Assembly (NCBI GenBank): GCA_024640385.1
Contig: JAHEFC010000078.1
Location: 1 to 12,391, forward strand
From: Sphingobacteriales bacterium
GTDB taxonomy: Bacteria > Bacteroidota > Bacteroidia > Chitinophagales > Chitinophagaceae
DNA: 12,391 nt
Direction: 5' to 3'
Position 1 is the stretch's first letter. Every line of letters begins with the position of its first letter. A program made the position numbers and the translations under genes. A model generated the notes under the pieces. The model was not told the origin of the DNA and did no database searches. It saw only the letters and a list, made by a program, of their open reading frames with translations. This document shows, one piece after another, positions 1 through 7,662 of the stretch.

Positions 1-3000
1 ATCCCGTATCTGCCAGTGACAAAAGAAGAGAATTAGCTCATAATAATAATGTTCTGCGATTTGAATATGCGGCTCCGTTTTTTGATCAGGAAGACAAAAC
101 CAGGTATCAGACATGGCTGGAGGGATTCGATGAAGGCTGGAGCGATCTGGATAAGAATTATTACAAAGAGTATACAAATCTTTCAGAAGGTAAGTACACA
201 TTTCATGTAAGGGCCAAGAATATTTATGAGCAATTAAGTGAGGAGGCCCAGTATACTTTTTATATCACGCCGCCCTGGTACAGAACCTGGTGGGCTTATC
301 TTCTGTATATTCTTCTGGCAGGAGGGATCATCTATGCCCTGGTACGCAACCGGACAAAACAGCTGAAAGCGAAGCAGAAAGAACTTGAGCGCACTGTACA
401 GCAAAGAACCAAAGAGCTTAGTCATCGTGTGGAAGAACTGGCCGTGATCAACAGCGTTCAGGAAGGGCTGGTGCGGGAATTGAATATCCAGGCCATATAC
501 GACCTGGTGGGGGAAAAGATCCGGGAGATCTTCAATGCCAAAGTGATCGATATCGCAGCTTATGATGAGAAGACCGGTATGATCCACGACAAATACTCAT
601 TTGAAAAAGGAGATAGGTCCCTGATTGAACAGCGGCCCATAAACGGATTCAGGAAGCATGTGGTGGAAACCCGGCAGACCCTTCATATCAAAGACAATGC
701 TGACGAGCTTTCAAGGCAGTACAATAATGTGGTGGTTATTGGTGAGCCCCTTAAATCCGCCGTATTTGTACCAATGATCGCAGGAGACAAAGTAACGGGC
801 GTGATCAGCTTGCAGGATACGGATAAGGAAAATGCATTCAGTGATTCAGACGTATCCCTTCTGACCACACTTGCCAATAGTATGAGCGTGGCTCTGCAGA
901 ATGCTAAACTTTTTGAAGAAACCAAATTACTGCTGGCAGAAACGGAGATGGGTAAGAAGAACGTTGAATTGCTCAGTGATATAGGTAAAAAGATCACATC
1001 TTCCCTTGATTTTGAAACCATTTTTTATAATCTCTACGAGCACATCAATCAGCTGGCAGACGCTTCCATATTCGGGATCGGGATCTATAACAAGGAGCAA
1101 AACGAGCTGGATTATAAATTTGCCATTGAAAAAGGGAAACGATATGAGCCCTACAAGCGCAGCACCGTGGATAAAAACCAGTTCCCTGTTTGGTGTATTG
1201 ATAACAGGAAGCCCGTGTTCATCAACGATGTGGCAACTGAGTCTAAAACCTATATCCCTTCTTACGAACATCAGAATTTGAAGCTGGAAGACGGGTCAAT
1301 GGCGGAAGCTCCTGTATCATTGATCTACCTCCCACTGATCGCGAAAGACAGTGTGCTGGGTATCATCAGTGTTCAAAGTTTCAGGAAAAATGCATATACC
1401 CCTTATCATCTTAACCTGTTGCAGAATTTGGCAACTTATACAAGTATTGCACTTGATAATGCTAGTGCATACCGCAAACTGAATGAAAGTGAGCATGAGA
1501 TCGCCCAGCGTATGGCCGAGATCTCGACTGTTAACAACATCAGCCAGGCATTAGCTGCACAGATAGAACTTGAGCAACTGATACAGCTGGTGGGCGAACA
1601 GATGAAGCAGCTGTTCAATGCAAATATTGTTTACCTGGCATTGCTGGATAAGAAAACCAGGATCATCAATTTCCCTTACCAGTTTGGCGACGATCTGCAG
1701 CCAATGAAACTGGGAGAAGGGCTTACATCCAAGATACTTCTTACAGGTAAACCGCTTCTTATGAATAAAGAAGTGGATGTGGCTACAGAAGCATTGGGCG
1801 TTTCACGCATAGGGCTTCCTGCAGCTTCTTATCTGGGTGTACCCATTCCCGTGGGAGATGAATTCATCGGTGTTCTTAGTGTTCAAAGTACCGAAAAGGA
1901 AAACCGTTTCGATGAAAAAGATCAAAGGCTTCTCACTACAATAGCGGCTAATGTTGGGGTTGCCATTAAGAAAGCCCAGCTGTTTGAGGATGTCAGGCAT
2001 GCACAGCAGGAAGCTGATGCAGCACGTAAAACCGCTGAACAGGCCAATGATGCCAAGAGCGCATTCCTGTCTACAGTGAGCCATGAATTGAGAACACCAT
2101 TAACTTCTGTACTAGGCTTTGCCAAGATCATCAAGAAAAGACTGGAAGAGAAGATCTTCCCGTTGACAGATAAATCGGACCCCAAGATCGCGAAAACAAT
2201 AGATCAGGTTTCCGAGAACCTGAATGTTGTGGTTTCTGAGGGCCAGAGGCTGACCCACCTGATCAACGATGTGCTTGACCTGGCCAAAATAGAAGCTGGA
2301 AAGATGGAATGGCATATGGACAAAACTTCCATGACCGAGGTTGTTGAACGGGCTATTGCTGCAACTTCTGCTTTGTTTGACCAGAAAAGCCTGGTCCTGG
2401 ATTTGAAAGTTGAAGAAAATCTTCCTGAGATCACCGGCGACCGTGACAAACTGATACAGGTGGTGGTCAATCTGCTCTCCAATGCGGTCAAGTTCACTGA
2501 TGCAGGAACTGTATCGTGCCGTATCTACCACAATGCACAAAATGGCGAAGTGGTCACCAGTATTACAGATACCGGTATAGGGATAGCAGAGAAAGATCAT
2601 GCTGCGGTGTTTGAACAGTTCAAACAGGTGGGAGATACGTTGACCGACAAGCCAAAGGGTACTGGGCTCGGCCTTCCGATCTGTAAAGAGATCGTTGAGC
2701 ATCACGGAGGCAGGATCTGGCTGGATAGTGAGATCGGCAAGGGTAGTACTTTCTCATTCGCCATTCCTGTACTGGTTACCGAACCCATCAGGCCGATGCA
2801 TTTGAACGACCTGGTTCGCCAGCTAAAGGAGCAAATGCAGCAGTCTGAACTTACGATCAAAGCAAAACATTCCACCATTCTTGTGGTTGACGATGACGAT
2901 TCTATCCGGTCGCTGCTGAGGCAGGAGCTTACTGAAGCAGGATACTATGTCAAAGAGGCAACTAACGGGAAAGAAGCACTTGACATGATCAGGGATCATC

Positions 3001-3470
3001 GTCCTGACCTTGTGATCCTTGACATCATGATGCCGGAAATGAACGGCTTTGATGTGGCGGCCATCCTCAAAAATGATCCGCAGACCATGGAGATCCCGAT
3101 CATCGTATTGTCTATTGTACAGGATAAGGCGAGAGGTTTGCGTGTTGGTGTTGACCGGTATCTAACAAAGCCGATCGATACATCACAGCTATTTTCCGAT
3201 GTGGACAGTCTTCTGATGCAAGGCAAATCCAGGAAGAAAGTAATGGTGGTGGATGAGGATAATGTGACTGTAAGGACTTTGACCGATGTACTGGAAGCCA
3301 AAGGTTACCAGGTTGTTGAATCGGATGGCAGGGAACTGGTTGAAAAGGCAATAGCCAATAAGCCGGACATTATCATTTTGAATTCATTACTGTCCGGTAA
3401 ACAGCAGATCGTTCAAAGCCTGCGTTTTGAAAAAGGATTGGAAAATGTATTATTCCTGATCTATCAATAA
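1..3470 (+). CDS. Y_Y_Y / triple-GAF hybrid sensor histidine kinase with two receiver domains (5' end missing)
   Basis: The frame is open from base 3, so the first in-frame GTG (429) is not the real start. About 1155 residues are visible and the N terminus, probably a sensor beta-propeller, is off the window. Domains in order: Y_Y_Y domain (about 50-280, with LEGFDEGW and LSEGKYTFHVRAKN); one membrane helix (about 291-350); a coiled coil; GAF1 (about 450-930), GAF2 (about 960-1480) and GAF3 (about 1515-2000); HisKA with the H-box SHELRTP (phospho-His codon 2082-2084); HATPase_c with N-box NLLSNAVKF, G1 DTGIGI (2568) and G2 GTGLGL (2658); receiver 1 (about 2871-3215; acidic DDDD at 2889-2900, acceptor Asp 3021-3023, Lys 3168-3170); and receiver 2 (about 3234-3467), which is degenerate. 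It should be an inner-membrane kinase sensing through periplasmic and cytoplasmic domains. Unlike typical Y_Y_Y hybrid regulators it has no AraC-type DNA-binding end. GAF1 and GAF3 resemble each other closely and look duplicated. It heads an operon with the receiver and cyclase genes. Confidence 0.95.
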   Translation, partial: PVSASDKRRELAHNNNVLRFEYAAPFFDQEDKTRYQTWLEGFDEGWSDLDKNYYKEYTNLSEGKYTFHVRAKNIYEQLSEEAQYTFYITPPWYRTWWAYLLYILLAGGIIYALVRNRTKQLKAKQKELERTVQQRTKELSHRVEELAVINSVQEGLVRELNIQAIYDLVGEKIREIFNAKVIDIAAYDEKTGMIHDKYSFEKGDRSLIEQRPINGFRKHVVETRQTLHIKDNADELSRQYNNVVVIGEPLKSAVFVPMIAGDKVTGVISLQDTDKENAFSDSDVSLLTTLANSMSVALQNAKLFEETKLLLAETEMGKKNVELLSDIGKKITSSLDFETIFYNLYEHINQLADASIFGIGIYNKEQNELDYKFAIEKGKRYEPYKRSTVDKNQFPVWCIDNRKPVFINDVATESKTYIPSYEHQNLKLEDGSMAEAPVSLIYLPLIAKDSVLGIISVQSFRKNAYTPYHLNLLQNLATYTSIALDNASAYRKLNESEHEIAQRMAEISTVNNISQALAAQIELEQLIQLVGEQMKQLFNANIVYLALLDKKTRIINFPYQFGDDLQPMKLGEGLTSKILLTGKPLLMNKEVDVATEALGVSRIGLPAASYLGVPIPVGDEFIGVLSVQSTEKENRFDEKDQRLLTTIAANVGVAIKKAQLFEDVRHAQQEADAARKTAEQANDAKSAFLSTVSHELRTPLTSVLGFAKIIKKRLEEKIFPLTDKSDPKIAKTIDQVSENLNVVVSEGQRLTHLINDVLDLAKIEAGKMEWHMDKTSMTEVVERAIAATSALFDQKSLVLDLKVEENLPEITGDRDKLIQVVVNLLSNAVKFTDAGTVSCRIYHNAQNGEVVTSITDTGIGIAEKDHAAVFEQFKQVGDTLTDKPKGTGLGLPICKEIVEHHGGRIWLDSEIGKGSTFSFAIPVLVTEPIRPMHLNDLVRQLKEQMQQSELTIKAKHSTILVVDDDDSIRSLLRQELTEAGYYVKEATNGKEALDMIRDHRPDLVILDIMMPEMNGFDVAAILKNDPQTMEIPIIVLSIVQDKARGLRVGVDRYLTKPIDTSQLFSDVDSLLMQGKSRKKVMVVDEDNVTVRTLTDVLEAKGYQVVESDGRELVEKAIANKPDIIILNSLLSGKQQIVQSLRFEKGLENVLFLIYQ

Positions 3471-3498
3471 CATAATTAATCAACCCAATTAATAAGAA

Positions 3499-3876
3499 AT
3501 GTCGAAGAAAATTCTGATAGTGGATGATGAGGCCCATATCCGCATGCTGATTGAGCAAACCCTGGAAGAACTGGAAGACGAAGGTGTTGAATTTTTCACG
3601 GCGGATAACGGTGAAAAAGCGCTCGAGATGATCCAGGCTGAACAGCCCGACCTGGTGTTTCTGGATGTGATGATGCCAAAAATGAACGGCATGGACGTAT
3701 GCAGAAAAGTAAAGCATGAAATAGGACAGAAAGTGTTCATCATCCTGTTGACAGCAAAAGGCCAGGAACTGGACAGGTTGAAGGGCGCCGAGGTGGGCGC
3801 AGATGTATATATGACCAAGCCTTTTGACCCGGAAGTATTGCTGAATAAGGCCAAGGAAGTTTTAGAAATCGATTAA
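3499..3876 (+). CDS. Single-domain response regulator (CheY-like receiver)
   Basis: This 125-residue protein is one complete receiver domain with no output domain. The acidic pair is D9-D10 (IVDDE), the phospho-acceptor is D56 in FLDVMMPKMNG, the switch residue is T85 (LLTAKG) and the conserved lysine is K107 in TKPFD. All canonical phosphorylation residues are therefore present. The ATG is preceded by an A-rich leader without a clear Shine-Dalgarno sequence, usual for Bacteroidota. It lies 28 bases after the hybrid kinase and 14 bases before the cyclase, so the three are very probably one transcript. By position it is the likely phosphorelay partner of the kinase and may act on the cyclase by protein contact or serve as a shuttle. 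Its target cannot be read from sequence. Confidence 0.95.
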   Translation: MSKKILIVDDEAHIRMLIEQTLEELEDEGVEFFTADNGEKALEMIQAEQPDLVFLDVMMPKMNGMDVCRKVKHEIGQKVFIILLTAKGQELDRLKGAEVGADVYMTKPFDPEVLLNKAKEVLEID

Positions 3877-3890
3877 TCTTAAGTTGACCA

Positions 3891-5576
3891 ATGAGTATGT
3901 TCCTGCCCAAGCTTAAATCCCTTTTTGGAAAGAAGAACGAAACCGCTTCGTTTGTAAAAAAATTCATTTTAGAAACAGGAGCCGGACTTCTTATAGAAGA
4001 TAACGAAGGAAATGTTATTTACGGTAATCCGGATCCTGCGTTGCCGTCCAGGATCCCTGTCAAATGTGATGAACAGGTGATCGGCTGGGTAACAGGCGGA
4101 ACCAATGCATCCCTGATCGCAGAAATGCTTTCACTCCTTATACAGAAAGAATCGGAGAAGAAGAAATTGGGCAGTGAGGTGCTGACCACCTACCAGGAGT
4201 TGAACGTGATCTTTGATTTTTCGGAGAAACTTGCTCAGTCGATAGATCCGGAAGTGATCGCGCAGTTCGCACTTGAACAGGCCTGCCATTCAATTCCATC
4301 TGATAGCGGGGTGGTGGTGCTTTGGGATGAGAAGGCGGAGAAGCTGCTTGTACCTGCTTTTAGCGGGGATGAATTATTCAATACAGAGAATTTGATGGGG
4401 AATGCCAAACTCTTATTGAAAACGGGGTTAAGCGGAACTTCAGAGATCATCAATAATCCCGATCAGCTCATTGAAGCCGGGGTGGTGCGAGAAGATGTCC
4501 ATTCACTGATCTATGCGGCCTTGAAAGTAAAGCACCGTATCATGGGCGCTATCATCCTGGTATCCAAAGATCCCGATAAGTATACAGCTTTGAATCTGAA
4601 ACTTCTTGTTACACTGGCCCTGCAATCTTCCACCGCCATCGAAAATGCACTTTTGTATGAAAGGAATATCCGGGAAGTCAAAGAGCGGGAGGAAGCGATA
4701 TTGAAGATCCATGAGGTGACCATGAAATTTGTTCCCAGTGCTTTCATCAGATCGCTGGGTAAGGAAGTGATCACAGACATCCGGTTGGGAGACCAGATCG
4801 AGAAAGAAGTGACCGTATTGTTCACGGATATCAGGGATTTTACTACGCTTTCAGAGGGCATGTCTCCGGAAGAGAACTTTCTGTTTGTTTCTTCTTTCAA
4901 TGGAAGAATGGGTCCCATTATCACGTCACATAACGGATTTATCAATCAATATTTGGGTGATTCCATCATGGCCATATTTCCGGATGATCCCAAAGATGCA
5001 TTACTTGCGGCCATCAGTATGCAGCAGAGTTTACAGGAATACAATCATCAGCGCCAGGGTAAGGGCCTTCCTGTGATCAGGATAGGGATTGGTATGCATA
5101 CGGGTCCCCTTATCATGGGCATCACCGGCGATGAGCACAGGCTGGATGCTGCTACTATTTCCGATACGGTGAATACTGCCGCCCGTATTGAAGGCCTGAC
5201 CAAATACTTCAGAACATCCATCCTGTTGAGTGAGAATACCATGTCAAGGATTGAAGGCAAAGATGACTATCATCTCAGGTATCTGGGAAAAGTTCAGCTG
5301 AAGGGTAAGCATAAAGCCCTGGGTATCCACGAATGTTTCTCAGGCTATGAATATGAATTTGTAAAGAGCAGGATGCTCTCGTTGCCTGTTTTCAAACAGG
5401 GATTGCAATTGTACCTTGAAGGTAATTTTGCGGAGGCCGTTAACAGTTTTCAATCCATCATTGAAGTTGACCCTTACGATCAGACCACGATGTATTTTCT
5501 TGAGCATGCAAAAAAATATATCGCCCAGGGAATCCCCGCTAACTGGAGCGGGGCTTTGGAGATGGCTGGGAAATGA
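3891..5576 (+). CDS. GAF-domain class III adenylate/guanylate cyclase
   Basis: The 561-residue protein has no signal peptide or clear membrane helix and should be cytoplasmic. Residues 1-95 form a small N-terminal domain I cannot name. About 100-255 is a GAF domain, followed by a helical linker (about 256-305, including FVPSAFIRSLG and the LGDQIEKE transducer motif). The class III catalytic domain covers about 306-455, and a single TPR-like helix pair lies near 500-545. Catalytic residues visible: metal-binding D313 in FTDIRDFT and D357 in YLGDSIMAIF, and transition-state N428 and R432 in VNTAARIE. A full catalytic set argues for an active homodimeric cyclase making cAMP or cGMP from ATP or GTP. 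The substrate-choosing Lys position is Q353, and the second position lies in ATISD, so the base preference cannot be predicted. The gene is last in the kinase-receiver-cyclase operon and is probably its output. Confidence 0.93.
   Translation: MSMFLPKLKSLFGKKNETASFVKKFILETGAGLLIEDNEGNVIYGNPDPALPSRIPVKCDEQVIGWVTGGTNASLIAEMLSLLIQKESEKKKLGSEVLTTYQELNVIFDFSEKLAQSIDPEVIAQFALEQACHSIPSDSGVVVLWDEKAEKLLVPAFSGDELFNTENLMGNAKLLLKTGLSGTSEIINNPDQLIEAGVVREDVHSLIYAALKVKHRIMGAIILVSKDPDKYTALNLKLLVTLALQSSTAIENALLYERNIREVKEREEAILKIHEVTMKFVPSAFIRSLGKEVITDIRLGDQIEKEVTVLFTDIRDFTTLSEGMSPEENFLFVSSFNGRMGPIITSHNGFINQYLGDSIMAIFPDDPKDALLAAISMQQSLQEYNHQRQGKGLPVIRIGIGMHTGPLIMGITGDEHRLDAATISDTVNTAARIEGLTKYFRTSILLSENTMSRIEGKDDYHLRYLGKVQLKGKHKALGIHECFSGYEYEFVKSRMLSLPVFKQGLQLYLEGNFAEAVNSFQSIIEVDPYDQTTMYFLEHAKKYIAQGIPANWSGALEMAGK
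5534..5553 (+). terminator. Hairpin at the 3' end of the cyclase gene, possible terminator
   Basis: CCCCGCT (5534-5540) and AGCGGGG (5547-5553) form a perfect 7-bp stem with a 6-base loop. It lies inside the coding sequence, 20 bases before the stop codon. Only a weak CTTTGG follows instead of a T-run, so this may be a poor terminator or a chance result of the codons. No better terminator is visible in the 52-base gap to the convergent gene. Confidence 0.25.
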
Positions 5577-5628
5577 GGATTGTTTTGTTCTGATAAATAT
5601 TTCCCGCAAAACAGGGACCTTCGAAAAT

Positions 5629-6234
5629 TCAGTTCCAATAAATGGCATATTTCTGGATCCTGGCGTAATTTTTTTTGAATTTTTTAGGGTCCCCATTGAT
5701 ATTAAATCGGCCGTTATTGAATATCGCCACAATGGCGCCTGCAGTGCCGCTTATCACACCAGCTGCGAGCCCCCATCCTGCTCCCCTTACCAGCCCGGGG
5801 AAACTCAGGTCACCCTCTTCGCAATCGTCACAGGGAGCGCTGACATAGCCAGCGAATCCTCCTATCAATAATCCCGCGCCTGCTGCCCCACCGATCACCT
5901 TCCCGGTTCTGCCTTTTTCCCGGAAACTGATAAACCTGATATCTGAAACGTAAATTGAATCCAGGATCTTATCAGTGGTGTCTGTGAATACGAAGATCTT
6001 AGTGCTGTCTGCACCATAAAAAGTCATCCTTTTTATATCGCCATTCATCAATCCGATCTTGGCTATATAGTATTTACCATAAGACGGAAGGTCCGTTATA
6101 CTCTGTTCTTTTTTAAGCGAAGCAAAAGCGCTATCCGCAATTTTTCTGATCAGCAGGTCGGCACTGTCTTTGAATTGCGATTTGCCAGCTGTTGAACAGA
6201 AAGTTAAGATAATGATGATAGTCAGGATCCGCAT
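5629..6234 (-). CDS. Secreted or membrane glycine-rich protein of unknown function
   Basis: The 201-residue protein starts with a hydrophobic signal sequence (MRILTIIIILTFCSTAGKSQ). A soluble beta-rich region follows (about 50-105). Two glycine-rich hydrophobic segments come next (about 111-131, with VIGGAAGAGLLIGGF, and about 148-172), resembling glycine-zipper helix hairpins. Between them is a short acidic loop with a CxxC pair (C135, C138, PCDDCEEGD), suitable for a disulfide or metal. The end (FNINGDPKKFKK, then a KYAIYW tail) resembles, from memory, the tail of an uncharacterised Bacteroidota family. The ATG at 6234 directly follows AAACTC. It is the last gene of the minus-strand envelope block, 67 bases after the barrel gene with a hairpin between, and is convergent with the cyclase. 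No function can be assigned. Confidence 0.85.
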   Translation of the reverse strand: MRILTIIIILTFCSTAGKSQFKDSADLLIRKIADSAFASLKKEQSITDLPSYGKYYIAKIGLMNGDIKRMTFYGADSTKIFVFTDTTDKILDSIYVSDIRFISFREKGRTGKVIGGAAGAGLLIGGFAGYVSAPCDDCEEGDLSFPGLVRGAGWGLAAGVISGTAGAIVAIFNNGRFNINGDPKKFKKNYARIQKYAIYWN

Positions 6235-6268
6235 GAGTTTGCAGTTAGAAAGATCAAATAAGGAACAA

Positions 6269-6290
6269 GGGACCCATAAAAATGGATCCC
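6269..6290 (-). terminator. Stem-loop between the barrel gene and the glycine-rich protein gene
   Basis: Arms 6269-6277 and 6282-6290 pair over 9 bp around a 4-base loop. The one imperfect pair is C-A when read on the + strand but a G-U wobble on the - strand, which favours a minus-strand RNA. The sequence after it on that strand is TTGTTCCTT, only moderately T-rich. It lies just past the stop of the barrel gene (6302), so a partial terminator or 3' stabilising hairpin is likely. Confidence 0.45.
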
Positions 6291-6301
6291 CGGTAATTTT
6301 T

Positions 6302-6904
6302 TCAATTAAAGTAATATCCTAGGCGAAGCCCGAAATAGTTGTTCTTCGCTCTTACTTCTTTTGAATCCATCAGGCTTGTGATCCCGAAGTTGAAATTGAA
6401 TGAAACCTGGAGTTTTTTAGGGAACATGTAACCTGTCAGGAGATTGGCTTCCACTTCAAAAAGATCAGGGTTATCATCTCCTCCGAAGTCGATATTTTCC
6501 TTTTCTCCATTTATATTCGTGTTGCCTCCCAGGCCGCAACCAATAGATGGCCCACCTCCAATGAAAAATCCTGATTCTTTTTTGGATCTGTAAACGAAAT
6601 TCAATGGTAGTTCCAGGTAATTGAATGAGACTTTAAAAGAATCACCGTCCCGGTCGTCCTTATAGCCTTTTTGAACGAAATTCAGGGCAGGTTGGAAAAA
6701 GATTGTTTTGCCGATCTGTTTGTCGAGCATGGCGCCAACCGTAAAGCCTGGTTTGTAGTCGCCAGATTCCGATTCTCCATCTGAAGCTATAGTCAAGTTG
6801 GCGTAAGTAGCGCCAGCCTGCAGGCCCCATTTTGATTTCTGTGCGTAAGAGACCGAGGAGATCATTAGAACTGCAAGTGAAAATGTCAGTGTGTGCTTGT
6901 TCAT
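6302..6904 (-). CDS. Outer-membrane beta-barrel protein (PorT / OMP_b-brl_2-like)
   Basis: The chosen start is the ATG at 6904, giving 200 residues. A longer reading from 7006 would run into the end of the upstream gene and put 34 polar residues before a good signal peptide (MNKHTLTFSLAVLMISSVSYAQ). The mature part starts KSKWGLQAGATYANL and shows alternating amphipathic strands with glycine-aromatic turns (KPGFTVGAMLDKQIG, FFQPALNFVQKGYKD). It ends in strands closing with FGLRLGYYFN, an aromatic end typical of outer-membrane barrels. This matches the small eight-strand 'porin family' barrels common in Bacteroidota. The gene follows its neighbour by 43 bases and is probably cotranscribed with it. 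The ligand or role is unknown. Confidence 0.85.
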   Translation of the reverse strand: MNKHTLTFSLAVLMISSVSYAQKSKWGLQAGATYANLTIASDGESESGDYKPGFTVGAMLDKQIGKTIFFQPALNFVQKGYKDDRDGDSFKVSFNYLELPLNFVYRSKKESGFFIGGGPSIGCGLGGNTNINGEKENIDFGGDDNPDLFEVEANLLTGYMFPKKLQVSFNFNFGITSLMDSKEVRAKNNYFGLRLGYYFN

Positions 6905-6947
6905 GGTGATTTTATTTTTGGTTGATGAAATACTATTCTGCTGATAA

Positions 6948-7421
6948 CTAGAAATTGAAATTGAGGCCGATCGATTTAAGGGGTATTGAATGCTGTGCAT
7001 AGCCATTGGGGATCTTTGAAGATTTTAGGTTCAGGCTCAGTGTTTTTTTCTTTTTTGTATTGCCCAGAAGATCATTTGCCTTCTGCTTATGCGAAAATGA
7101 AGAGATGGCCAGGGGAATGCTGCAGATAACAAGGGCGCTGCCAACCACTGTTACGGTCATCAGGGCGTTCAGTTCTTCATCGAACTTATCGTCAAAAATG
7201 GTAGTGCCGGAATTATTGATAATGGTTCCACCGATGATCATGGTGCCAAGACCCAATCCGGCTAAAACTATCGCTCCGGTTCTGTTTTCTTTGCTTTTCT
7301 GAAGATGATAATTGCCAAGTTCAGCTGGGCTAAGGTTTTTAAGTGAATCCTTCAGTGGTTGTTGAGCGCAAACCCTTGCAGAGGAAATAATTAGGGCCGC
7401 CAGGATGATGAGCTTTCTCAT
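6948..7421 (-). CDS. Exported two-helix-hairpin protein, paralogue of the gene at 7663-8328
   Basis: The 157-residue protein has a signal peptide (MRKLIILAALIISSARVCAQ), a short leader (LSPAELGNYHLQKSKENRT) and two hydrophobic segments (about 48-68 and 88-108) joined by an acidic loop (IFDDKFDEEL). A basic stretch (NTKKKK) and a polar tail follow. The motif E-(L/M)-G-N-x-x-L-x-K, followed by R-T and the first helix, recurs in the gene at 7663-8328, so the two are paralogues. Such signal-plus-hairpin proteins are frequent hypothetical proteins in Bacteroidota, and no function is known to me. A candidate promoter lies just upstream (7440-7468). The barrel gene follows 43 bases downstream, suggesting a two-gene unit. 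Confidence 0.82.
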   Translation of the reverse strand: MRKLIILAALIISSARVCAQQPLKDSLKNLSPAELGNYHLQKSKENRTGAIVLAGLGLGTMIIGGTIINNSGTTIFDDKFDEELNALMTVTVVGSALVICSIPLAISSFSHKQKANDLLGNTKKKKTLSLNLKSSKIPNGYAQHSIPLKSIGLNFNF

Positions 7422-7439
7422 AAATGTTTGTTTATGAGT

Positions 7440-7468
7440 TAAAGCTAGCGTGGCGTCAAGCCTGTCAA
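7440..7468 (-). promoter_or_regulatory. Candidate Bacteroidota promoter for the genes at 7421-6302
   Basis: On the minus strand TAGCTTTA (7447-7440) matches the -7 consensus TAnnTTTG in all but the last base. A TTG (7468-7466) lies 18 bases upstream as the -33 element. The TTG is embedded in the palindrome TCAATAATTGA (7465-7475 on +). The predicted transcript would start about 12 bases before the ATG at 7421. Confidence 0.45.
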
Positions 7469-7617
7469 TAATTGAAAATCGGGAGGGATTTAATTATATC
7501 TGCAGGTTCTGATAATTAGCAAGTCATAATTGCCTGCCTGACGCGATTTTTACTTGGATAGGCGTGGAAATGGGGAGCAAGCCTTGTAATCTGCGGAAGA
7601 AGATTTGTCAGGGCATT

Positions 7618-7640
7618 AAAAAGGGGATGATAATCATCCC
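7618..7640 (-). terminator. Intrinsic terminator after the duplicated-hairpin protein gene
   Basis: On the minus strand GGGATGA (7640-7634), loop TTA and TCATCCC (7630-7624) form a perfect 7-bp stem, followed by C and a run of five T (7622-7618). It begins about 22 bases after the stop codon at 7663. This is the clearest terminator in the window and ends the upstream minus-strand unit. The rest of the 241-base gap (7422-7662) holds the promoter at 7440-7468 and no visible gene. Confidence 0.8.
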
Positions 7641-7662
7641 TTTCTCATCATTCTGATCTGGT

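Noticed and set aside
2112..2705. Long open frame on the minus strand (197 codons) opposite the kinase core
   Set aside because: It is antisense to conserved HisKA and HATPase motifs, has no signal or domain of its own, and is a codon-pattern shadow of the real gene.
5601..5618. TCCC / GGGA inverted repeat in the convergent gap
   Set aside because: A four-base stem with an eight-base loop and no T-run. Not supported as a bidirectional terminator.
5416..5871. Plus-strand open frame (151 codons) spanning the convergent junction
   Set aside because: It overlaps the cyclase end in another frame and runs antisense to the glycine-rich protein gene, whose signal peptide and hydrophobic pattern are coherent. 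Its translation has no recognisable features.
6905..7006. N-terminal extension of the barrel protein to ATG 7006
   Set aside because: It would overlap the neighbouring gene and place 34 polar residues before a complete signal peptide. ATG 6904 fits better.
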